Assembly: GCA_903885855.1 (NCBI GenBank)
Contig: CAISKG010000554.1
Location: 1 to 13,387, forward strand
DNA length: 13,387 bases
Source of the DNA: an uncultured Planctomycetaceae bacterium
GTDB lineage: Bacteria; Planctomycetota; Planctomycetia; Pirellulales; UBA1268
Direction of reading: 5' to 3'
Position numbers and translations under genes: made by a program
Part shown: positions 7,579 through 13,387 of the stretch, piece by piece
Layout: each line of letters starts with the position of its first letter
How positions within the stretch are numbered: the first letter of the stretch is position 1
The notes under the pieces: generated by a model
The model's database searches: none
The model's input: the letters and a program-made list of their open reading frames with translations, nothing else
What the model was told of the DNA's origin: nothing

Positions 7579-7594
7579 TCCGCGGGGCCGCGGA
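7579..7594 (+). other. Short hairpin at the first operon junction
   Basis: TCCGCG pairs with CGCGGA around a GGGC loop, beginning directly after the stop codon at 7578 and ending 20 bases before the MoxR ribosome binding region. There is no T-run. It could partly stop transcription or protect an mRNA end, tuning the first gene against the rest. It may also be chance in GC-rich DNA. Confidence 0.25.
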
Positions 7595-7631
7595 GCGCCC
7601 CGGCGCGCCGCGGCGGGAGGGGGAGCATCCG

Positions 7632-8654
7632 ATGCCTGCCAAGCCGCTGCCGCTGGACGACGCCGAAGCGCGGCTCGCCTCGGAGGCGATCCGCCGCCTC
7701 GAGCGCGCCCTCCGCGAGGTGCTCTTCGGCCAGGACCGGCTCGTGGAGCTGGTCGTGCTCGGGGTGCTGGCGCGCGGGCATGTGCTCCTCGAGGGGCTCC
7801 CCGGCCTGGGCAAGACGGAGCTCGTCAAGGGGCTGTCGCGGGCGCTGGCCCTCTCCAACAAGCGCGTGCAGTTCACCCCCGATCTCCTCCCCGGCGACAT
7901 CACCGGCAACCCGGTCCTCGAGGAGGTCGACGGGCGGCGCGTGTTCACCTTCCAGCCGGGGCCTGTGTTCGCCAACGTGCTCTTGGCCGACGAGATCAAC
8001 CGCGCCTCGCCGAAGACGCAGTCGGCGCTCCTGGAGGCGATGCAGGAGCGGAGCGTGACGGTGATGGGGCAGACGCACCGCCTCCCCGACCCCTTCGTGG
8101 TCCTCGCCACGCAGAACCCCATCGAGCTCGAGGGCACCTATCCCCTCCCCGAGGCGCAGCTCGACCGCTTCCTCTTCAAGGTCGAGGTCCCGGCCGCCGG
8201 TGTGGAGACGCTCGAGCGCATCGTGCTGGAGCGCGAGATCGGCGTGCCGCCGGAGGTGGCCGTGGTGCTCGACGGCCACGGGCTCTCCAAGCTCCAGGAT
8301 CAGGTGCGGCGCGTGTTCATGCCGCCGCCGGTGGCCAACTACATCGCCCGGCTGGTGGCGGCGACCCACCCCGGCCATCCGGCCGCGGCGGGGGTGCGCT
8401 ACGGCGCGAGCCCTCGGGCGGCGCTGGCGCTCTCGGCCGCCGCCCGGGCGCGCGGGCTCGAGCACGGCCGCATCAACGCCAGCTACGAGGACGTGCGCGA
8501 CATCGCCCTCCCGGTGCTCCGTCACCGGATCGTGCTCGACTACGGCGCCCGGCTCGAGGGGCTCTCCCCCGACCGCTTCGTGGCCCGGCTCCTCGACGAG
8601 GTCCCGGCCCACGACAAGGCGCTTCCGTCCTCCCTCTCCGCGGCCAAGGTCTGA
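7632..8654 (+). CDS. MoxR family AAA+ ATPase
   Basis: Cytoplasmic AAA+ ATPase of 340 residues, normal for the family. MoxR proteins are thought to act as chaperones that mature or insert cofactors into partner complexes, often with DUF58 or von Willebrand A proteins encoded nearby. Walker A is GLPGLGKT (55-62). Walker B ends LLADEIN with D120 and E121. Sensor 1 is Asn162 in ATQNP. EGTYPLPEAQLDRF follows, with Arg179 the likely arginine finger. The C-terminal part has the family's ASPRAALAL block and a closing RHRIVLDY. All key residues are intact, so it should hydrolyse ATP. ATG 7632 is preceded by a GGGAGGGGGAG purine run ending six bases away. A DUF58 gene lies downstream in the same operon, separated by three genes, and is the natural partner. 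Confidence 0.96.
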   Translation: MPAKPLPLDDAEARLASEAIRRLERALREVLFGQDRLVELVVLGVLARGHVLLEGLPGLGKTELVKGLSRALALSNKRVQFTPDLLPGDITGNPVLEEVDGRRVFTFQPGPVFANVLLADEINRASPKTQSALLEAMQERSVTVMGQTHRLPDPFVVLATQNPIELEGTYPLPEAQLDRFLFKVEVPAAGVETLERIVLEREIGVPPEVAVVLDGHGLSKLQDQVRRVFMPPPVANYIARLVAATHPGHPAAAGVRYGASPRAALALSAAARARGLEHGRINASYEDVRDIALPVLRHRIVLDYGARLEGLSPDRFVARLLDEVPAHDKALPSSLSAAKV

Positions 8655-8659
8655 CACGC

Positions 8660-10501
8660 GTGCCGCCCTCCACCCTCCCCTCGCGCCGCGGGCATCACGC
8701 CTGGCCCTGGCTGGCCGCCGCGGCGATCGCCGTGGCCGCCGCGCCGGCAGGCGCCGCCCCGGCCACGCAGGCGCTCACGATCTACTCCAATCCCGACGAC
8801 CGCGTGTCGATCGAGGTGATCGGCTGGCTGGGGCTGTCGGAGGCCTGCCCGGCGGTGGTCGACGGGCTGATCCCGCTGCAGGTGCGGGTCGTCAACGGCA
8901 GTGCACGCGACGTGGTCGTCGGCATCGGGGCGGACGCGCGCTGGTCGATGGGGGAGGGCATGGTGTCGCCCCGCACCACGCTTCGCGCTCCTGCCGGCGA
9001 GACGACCAGCCGGACGGTGTTCCTCGACGCGCTGTCCTCGGATCAGTGGGGCGCCGCGCAAATCCTCCCATCCGTCATGGTCAATGCCGAGGGGGCGGGC
9101 CAGCGGGTCGACGTCACGGTCATGGCGCGGCGGGGCATGACGACGGGATTCGGCGGCGGCATCGTACCGACCGCGCCCCCGGTGGCACAGGCGACCGCCC
9201 CGCGGGCGTACTCGTCGGCGGCCCTCCGCCTCCTGGGGCCGCCCGCCGACGGGGCCTGGCCACCGCCGGAAGGCGGGATCGGGGAGGGGGAGATCGACCT
9301 CGCCGCGGCCCCCGACGACTGGCGCGGCTTCACGATGCTGCACGAGATGGTGATCGCCGACGACGACTGGACGACGATGCCCTCGGGCACGCGCCGTGCG
9401 ATCCTGGCCTGGGTCGGTCTCGGCGGCGTGCTGCGCGTCGTGGCCGCCGACGACGACGCCGGGCGCATCGACCGCCTCGGCCTGCCCCGGGGCGGCTCCG
9501 ACGGCCGGCGGCGCGTGGGGGCCGGGGAGGTGATGGTGGTGGCCCCCGGCGAGGAGACGTGGGGCGCGCTCCACGGCAAGGGCGGCCCCGCGGCCGACGC
9601 CACGCCGCCGCTCGAGCACCGGGGCAACGGACTGGCATCGTACGGCTTCGCCCCGCGGGAACTGCCGTTCACGCCGATCCTCGCCTTCCTCGCGATCTTC
9701 GCCCTGCTGGCCGGCCCCGTGAACGTCATGGTGCTCGCCGGCAAAGGGCGGCCGGCGCGGATCTTCTGGACGACGCCGGCGATCGCGCTGGTGGCCACCG
9801 CCGTGCTCCTCGTTCTGATGCTGCTCCGCGACGGCGTGGGGGGCGACGGGCGCCGCTTCACCCTGGCGCTGCTCGACCCGGAGACCAACGCCGCGCACGT
9901 GCTCCAGCAGCAGCTGTCGCGGACCGGCGTGCTCCTGGGCAGGTCGTTCCCCATCCGCGAGATCTCCTGGATGCATCCCGAGCGCACCGCGGCGGCCTCG
10001 GTGCCGGCCCCGGGGGTGATGTCGGGGCGCGGCGCCGAATACCGGGAGTCGGAGGGAGCGCGCCGCAGCGGGGATTGGTTCCGCAGCCGCTCCGATCAGG
10101 GCTTCACGCTCCAGGCGGTGCGCAGCAGCCGCGGGCGCCTCGTGGTCTCCGGCCCGCCGGAGGCCCCCGAGATCGTCTCCAGCATCGACGCACCGCTCGC
10201 GCGGGTGCTGGTCGTGGATGCCGACGGCCGGCCGTGGCGCTGCGACGCCCTCGGGCCCGGGGAGCGCCGCCCCCTGGCGCGCGCCACCCAGGCCGACGTC
10301 GACGCGCTCCGCCGCGACCTGCTGATCTCCGCCGGCCCCCGCATCCGCATGGCCGTGGAGCGGCTCTGCGGCGCCCCCGGCATCGCCTGGGCGCAGGCGG
10401 CCGAACCGGCCGGCGTCGCCATCGCCACGCTCGACGCGATCCGCTGGAGCGACGACCGGGCCTGGTTCGTCGCGCCGCTGGCCGCGGAGGAGGCGCCATG
10501 A
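8660..10501 (+). CDS. Exported membrane protein with probable GATase-like domain, ABC-associated
   Basis: 613 residues. The GTG start lies five bases after the MoxR stop, with only a weak AAGG upstream. Residues 1-33 look like a Sec signal: RR, then an Ala-rich hydrophobic run, then AGAAPA. An extracytoplasmic region follows (about 34-335). Within it, HEMVIADDDWTTMPSGTR followed by AILAWVGLGGVLRVV matches the pattern of GATase-like, DUF4350-type domains in BatA- and GldG-like proteins (an alignment by eye). Two helices near 338-360 and 370-391 flank LLAGPVNVMVLAGKGRP, a recurrent signature of membrane proteins in MoxR/DUF58/ABC loci. The remaining 220 residues are probably extracytoplasmic. 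Its stop overlaps the ABC ATPase start (ATGA), suggesting coupled synthesis and a role as auxiliary subunit. No catalytic residues can be assigned. Confidence 0.8.
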   Translation: MPPSTLPSRRGHHAWPWLAAAAIAVAAAPAGAAPATQALTIYSNPDDRVSIEVIGWLGLSEACPAVVDGLIPLQVRVVNGSARDVVVGIGADARWSMGEGMVSPRTTLRAPAGETTSRTVFLDALSSDQWGAAQILPSVMVNAEGAGQRVDVTVMARRGMTTGFGGGIVPTAPPVAQATAPRAYSSAALRLLGPPADGAWPPPEGGIGEGEIDLAAAPDDWRGFTMLHEMVIADDDWTTMPSGTRRAILAWVGLGGVLRVVAADDDAGRIDRLGLPRGGSDGRRRVGAGEVMVVAPGEETWGALHGKGGPAADATPPLEHRGNGLASYGFAPRELPFTPILAFLAIFALLAGPVNVMVLAGKGRPARIFWTTPAIALVATAVLLVLMLLRDGVGGDGRRFTLALLDPETNAAHVLQQQLSRTGVLLGRSFPIREISWMHPERTAAASVPAPGVMSGRGAEYRESEGARRSGDWFRSRSDQGFTLQAVRSSRGRLVVSGPPEAPEIVSSIDAPLARVLVVDADGRPWRCDALGPGERRPLARATQADVDALRRDLLISAGPRIRMAVERLCGAPGIAWAQAAEPAGVAIATLDAIRWSDDRAWFVAPLAAEEAP

Positions 10502-11460
10502 GCGAGCCCGCGCCGCTGGTGCAGATCGAGCAGCTCAACCGGGTGTTCGGCCCGGTGCACGCCGTGCGCGACCTGTCGTTCACGATCCCGCGCGGCGGGG
10601 TGGTGGGCTTCATCGGCGCCAACGGCGCCGGCAAGACGACCACCATGCGGATCATCGCCACCCTCGACGATCCCACCAGCGGCCGGGTGGTCGTCGACGG
10701 CCACGACGTCACCGACAGCCCCTCGGAGGTGCGCCGGCTCGTCGGCTGGATGCCCGACACGCTCGGCACCTACCAGACGATGACGGTCTTCGAATACCTC
10801 GACTTCTTCGCCCGGGCCTACGGGCTGGGGCGGGTCGCCCGCCGGGCGCGCGTCGAGGAGGTGATGGACTTCGCCGACCTCACCCCGCTGGCCGACCGCC
10901 AGATGTCGAAGCTCTCCAAGGGAATGTCGCAGCGCCTGTGCTTCGGCCGGATGCTCGTTCCCGACCCCGAGCTGATGATCCTCGACGAGCCGGCGGCGGG
11001 GCTCGACCCCAAGGCCCGGCTCGAGTTCAAGAATCTCGTCCGCCTCCTCTCGGCCCGCGGCAAGACGCTCTTCATCTCGAGCCACATCCTCAGCGAGCTC
11101 GGCGAGATGTGCGATTCGATGGTCTTCATCGACGCCGGCAAGCTCGTCTTCCAGGGGCACGCCGACGACCTGCGCCGCGGGATGCCCCTGGCCGACGCCG
11201 CCGGCGCCGGCCTGGCGGTGGTGGTCGCCGTCGCCGGCGATCCCGCGCCGCTCCAGGAGTGGGTGGAGAGCCGGCCGGGCTGGAAGCTGCTCGAGCGGCG
11301 GCGCGACGGCGCGAAGCTCGAGTGCCCCGCCGCCGACACCGACGGCCTGGCCCGGGAGCTCGCCCGGCTGGTCGAGGCGGGGATCCGCGTGGCGGAGTTC
11401 CGCCGCGAGGAGCGGCGCCTCGAGGAGGCGTTCGTGGACATGGTGAAGCGGCAAGGGTAG
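10498..11460 (+). CDS. ABC-2 type transporter ATP-binding protein
   Basis: Nucleotide-binding subunit of 320 residues that should power the permease encoded next. Walker A is GANGAGKTT (40-48). The signature is LSKGMSQ (139-145), the LSKGM variant usual in ABC-2 exporters. Walker B ends MILDEP with D163 and E164, and the switch histidine is H196 in ISSHILSEL. The Q-loop glutamine is replaced: the segment reads VGWMPD with Asp87, a form seen in one ABC-2 subgroup. Residues about 215-320 form the C-terminal extension of this class, ending in the EEAFVDMV block. The ATG overlaps the preceding stop as ATGA and has GGAGGAGG four bases upstream, so it should be well translated. The frame stays open far upstream across other genes, but that is GC-driven. 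The permease follows after 11 bp; cargo is unknown. Confidence 0.95.
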   Translation: MSEPAPLVQIEQLNRVFGPVHAVRDLSFTIPRGGVVGFIGANGAGKTTTMRIIATLDDPTSGRVVVDGHDVTDSPSEVRRLVGWMPDTLGTYQTMTVFEYLDFFARAYGLGRVARRARVEEVMDFADLTPLADRQMSKLSKGMSQRLCFGRMLVPDPELMILDEPAAGLDPKARLEFKNLVRLLSARGKTLFISSHILSELGEMCDSMVFIDAGKLVFQGHADDLRRGMPLADAAGAGLAVVVAVAGDPAPLQEWVESRPGWKLLERRRDGAKLECPAADTDGLARELARLVEAGIRVAEFRREERRLEEAFVDMVKRQG

Positions 11461-11471
11461 GGGACGACCAC

Positions 11472-12953
11472 ATGACGCCACCCGACGCGGCCGCCGCGGC
11501 CCCGCTTTCACCCCCCGGGCGCCGGGCCTGGGCGGGGGACGATTTCCCCTCCTGGATGAGCCCGATGCTCGTCAAGGAACTGCGCCAGGGGGTGCAGTCG
11601 GGGGTCTTCGCCTGGACGTTCGTGCTCCTCCAGGCGGCGATGTTCATCCTCATGCTGCTGTGGCTCCTGGATCGCTCGCGTTCCTTCGCCGCGCCCGACA
11701 GCGGCTTCTTCCACGGCACCTTCTGGTGGCTCTTCGGGATCGCCGCGGTGCTGGCGATCCCGCTGCGCGCGGGGGCCACGATGGTCAGCGAGCGCCAGGG
11801 GCAGACGCTCGACCTGCTGCGCCTCACGCGGCTCTCGTCGACCCAGATCGTGGTGGGCAAATGGCTCTCGACGATGGCCCAGGTCGGGCTGCTGGCGGTG
11901 GCCGTGCTCCCCTACGTCGTCCTGCAGTACTTCTTCGGCGGGCTCGACGTCGTGGCCGATCTGTCGCTGTTCGTGATGGTGCTCCTGGGGGCGTCGGTGG
12001 TGACCGCGCTGTCGATCGCCACCTCGGGGCAGCCCGCCGCGGCGCGCGGTCTGCTCATCGCCCTCTTCGCGTACGGCTTCGTCCTGATCAATTCGATGGG
12101 GGTGATGTTCGTCAGCGGGCTGGTGAGTCCGGCGGCCTGGACGGCGATCGCCATCGTGACCGCGATTCTCTCGGCCGTGCTCCTGGAGTACGGCGCCGCC
12201 GGGATCGCGCCGGCGGCCGAGAACCACGCCGGGCGGATCCGCACGCTCGTTCTGCTGGCGGCCGGGGTGACCCTCGCCGCCGCACGCTTCGCAGGCCCCG
12301 TGACCGCCGGCGTGCTCACGTTCTTCTCGCTCGCCCTGGCGATCGGCGTGGGCGCGGCCGAATTGACCACCGATCCGGTGAAGGTGGCGAGCGTCCACGC
12401 CCGCTTCGCGCGTTTCGGGCCGGCGGGGCGCCTCGCCGCGCTGTTCCTCGCGCCCGGCTGGGCGACGGGCGTGCTCTTCCTCCTCCTGGCGACGGGCCTG
12501 GGAGCGTTCGCGGAGGTGATCGCCGCCGGCGCCGGCTCCAACCGCGATACCCTTCCCATCATCGCTCTGGCCGCGGCGTCCGTCCTCTTCCCGCTGCCGC
12601 TGATGCTCTTGTTCTCCCCCGGCAGGAAGCGCGGCACCGCGTTCGTCCTCACCGGCGCGGTGTCGATGGCGATCTACGTGCTGGGGAGGTCCTGGTGGGC
12701 GGCGTACGGAACCGGTTCCTGGAGCGGCCCCCAACCCGAGATCATCCCCTTCCTCCCCCTGCCGGCGTTCTTCCAGGCGATCTTCGGCTCCACCGGCTCC
12801 TCTCCCGGGCTGCTGGTCGCCCTGCCGCTTTTGATCACAGGCCTCGCGCTGGCCTTCGTAACGCCGCGCTGGCTGCGGGAGATGGGGGCCCTGGTGGCCC
12901 GGCTGCGCGAGGCGGCCCGGCAGCCGGCCGACGGGCGGACCGCACGGCCGTGA
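11472..12953 (+). CDS. ABC-2 type transporter permease
   Basis: Polytopic inner-membrane subunit of 493 residues with about ten or eleven hydrophobic helices (for example 45-66, 82-100, 130-155, 163-184 and 193-214). A soluble N-terminus of about 44 residues carries SPMLVKELRQ, the conserved KEL element that begins ABC-2 permeases. After the second helix, SERQGQTLDLLRLT (106-119) matches the coupling-helix segment of the group, which would contact the ATPase. The C-terminus is a short basic cytoplasmic tail. ATG 11472 follows an AGGGG that overlaps the stop of the ATPase gene. The stop overlaps the next start as GTGA. Together with the ATPase and the 8660 protein it would form an ABC-2 complex like GldA/GldF/GldG. 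Whether it moves a substrate or acts mechanically is open. Confidence 0.9.
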   Translation: MTPPDAAAAAPLSPPGRRAWAGDDFPSWMSPMLVKELRQGVQSGVFAWTFVLLQAAMFILMLLWLLDRSRSFAAPDSGFFHGTFWWLFGIAAVLAIPLRAGATMVSERQGQTLDLLRLTRLSSTQIVVGKWLSTMAQVGLLAVAVLPYVVLQYFFGGLDVVADLSLFVMVLLGASVVTALSIATSGQPAAARGLLIALFAYGFVLINSMGVMFVSGLVSPAAWTAIAIVTAILSAVLLEYGAAGIAPAAENHAGRIRTLVLLAAGVTLAAARFAGPVTAGVLTFFSLALAIGVGAAELTTDPVKVASVHARFARFGPAGRLAALFLAPGWATGVLFLLLATGLGAFAEVIAAGAGSNRDTLPIIALAAASVLFPLPLMLLFSPGRKRGTAFVLTGAVSMAIYVLGRSWWAAYGTGSWSGPQPEIIPFLPLPAFFQAIFGSTGSSPGLLVALPLLITGLALAFVTPRWLREMGALVARLREAARQPADGRTARP

Positions 12954-13387
12954 CCGACCACGCGGCGATCCACGCGGCGATGAAGGGGGCGGCCGCGGCC
13001 CTGCGACTGCCGCTGCGCCGGGCGCGGTTCACCGGCCCGGCGGGCGGCGTCGGCGGCCGGGGCACGGGAAGCTCGCTCGAGTTCGAGGACCACCGGCGCT
13101 ACGTGCCCGGCGACGACCCGCGCCACATCAACTGGCAGGCCTCGGCCCGCAGCGGGGAATACACGCTGAAAACGTGGCGCGAGGAGGTGTCGCCGCGCAT
13201 CGATCTGCTCCTCGACCATTCCCCCTCGATGTTCCTTCTCGACACGAAGGCGCGGCGCACCTGGGAACTGGCCTACTTCCTCGTCGAGGCGGCCCTCCGC
13301 GCCGGGGGCCACCTGCGGATCGTGCGCCTCGCGCGCGACGGCGGCGCCGCGGAGGAGGTGCCGCTGGAGCGCGTTCTGGCCCACGCC
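12950..13387 (+). CDS. DUF58 domain protein, 3' truncated by window edge
   Basis: The first 146 residues of a DUF58 protein; the frame is open to the last base of the window. It begins at GTG overlapping the permease stop (GTGA), so it is probably translated by coupling. There is no hydrophobic N-terminus, unlike longer DUF58 proteins with two N-terminal helices, so this is the short soluble form (usually near 300 residues). Family features: GRGTGSSLEFEDHRRYVPGDD (residues 36-56, read as two adjacent blocks), RHINWQASAR (58-67, with Asn where Asp is more usual) and LLLDHSPSM (86-94), whose D89-S91-S93 form a DxSxS metal-site motif as in von Willebrand A folds. DUF58 proteins are regularly encoded with MoxR ATPases and are their likely partners or clients. 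A MoxR gene lies upstream in this operon. Confidence 0.93.
   Translation, partial: MTDHAAIHAAMKGAAAALRLPLRRARFTGPAGGVGGRGTGSSLEFEDHRRYVPGDDPRHINWQASARSGEYTLKTWREEVSPRIDLLLDHSPSMFLLDTKARRTWELAYFLVEAALRAGGHLRIVRLARDGGAAEEVPLERVLAHA

Noticed and set aside
1932..8654. A 2240-codon open frame on + spanning the chitinase, the sppA region and the MoxR gene
   Set aside because: Only its last 340 codons (the MoxR ATPase from 7632) are real. The rest is Arg/Gly/Ala-rich shadow sequence, open because stop codons are rare at this GC content.
6270..8657. A 795-codon antisense open frame across the first two operon genes
   Set aside because: Low-complexity product with no recognisable domain; the sense strand encodes a clear MoxR ATPase and the Cys-cluster protein.
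8200..11460. Possible fusion protein ending in the ABC ATPase
   Set aside because: The upstream part of the frame is a shadow of the MoxR and 8660 genes. The ATG at 10498 has a strong ribosome binding site and begins exactly where ATPase homology begins.
1..13387. Search for tRNA, rRNA, CRISPR array, insertion sequence or attachment site
   Set aside because: No repeat-spacer pattern, no transposase-like product, no terminal inverted repeats and no tRNA-like cloverleaf were seen by eye on either strand.

Overview
This is a very GC-rich window (clearly above 70% by eye) of tightly packed bacterial genes. It most likely comes from a planctomycete. The main clue is the chitinase, whose N-terminus resembles the LEPR-XLL motif typical of large secreted planctomycete proteins. 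The MoxR / ABC-2 / DUF58 gene set is also common in that phylum. The assignment is an inference from content, not from a marker gene. GC and codon character are uniform across the window. I see no insertion sequence, phage gene, tRNA, rRNA or CRISPR array.

Layout. (1) The left edge carries the 3' part of a rarD-type EamA permease on +. (2) After about 200 bp of non-coding sequence comes a 977-residue modular chitinase on +. It has an Arg-rich N-terminus with a LEPR-XLL-like motif, two tandem CBM2 plus Calx-beta cassettes, and a GH18 catalytic domain with DxxDxDxE intact. (3) A perfect 15-bp GC hairpin lies between the convergent ends of the chitinase gene and sppA. (4) sppA, on -, encodes an exported 67K-type signal peptide peptidase with both catalytic residues. 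(5) A 241-bp divergent intergenic region separates sppA from a + strand operon running off the right edge. The operon holds a three-helix membrane protein with an eight-cysteine cluster, a MoxR AAA+ ATPase, a signal-peptide-bearing membrane protein with a probable GATase-like domain, an ABC-2 ATPase, an ABC-2 permease, and the 5' part of a DUF58 protein.

How the genes work together. The six operon genes are co-directional, with gaps of 53, 5 and 11 bp and two 4-bp stop/start overlaps (ATGA and GTGA). They are very probably co-transcribed and in part translationally coupled. MoxR ATPases commonly act with DUF58 or von Willebrand-type partners as chaperone-like complexes. Here that pair brackets an ABC-2 transporter and its auxiliary membrane protein, an arrangement that recalls the GldA/GldF/GldG set of Bacteroidetes. 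The substrate or structure handled is unknown. This locus, with the Cys-cluster membrane protein at its head, is the best candidate in the window for an undescribed system. The chitinase and SppA look like independent genes for polymer degradation and envelope quality control.
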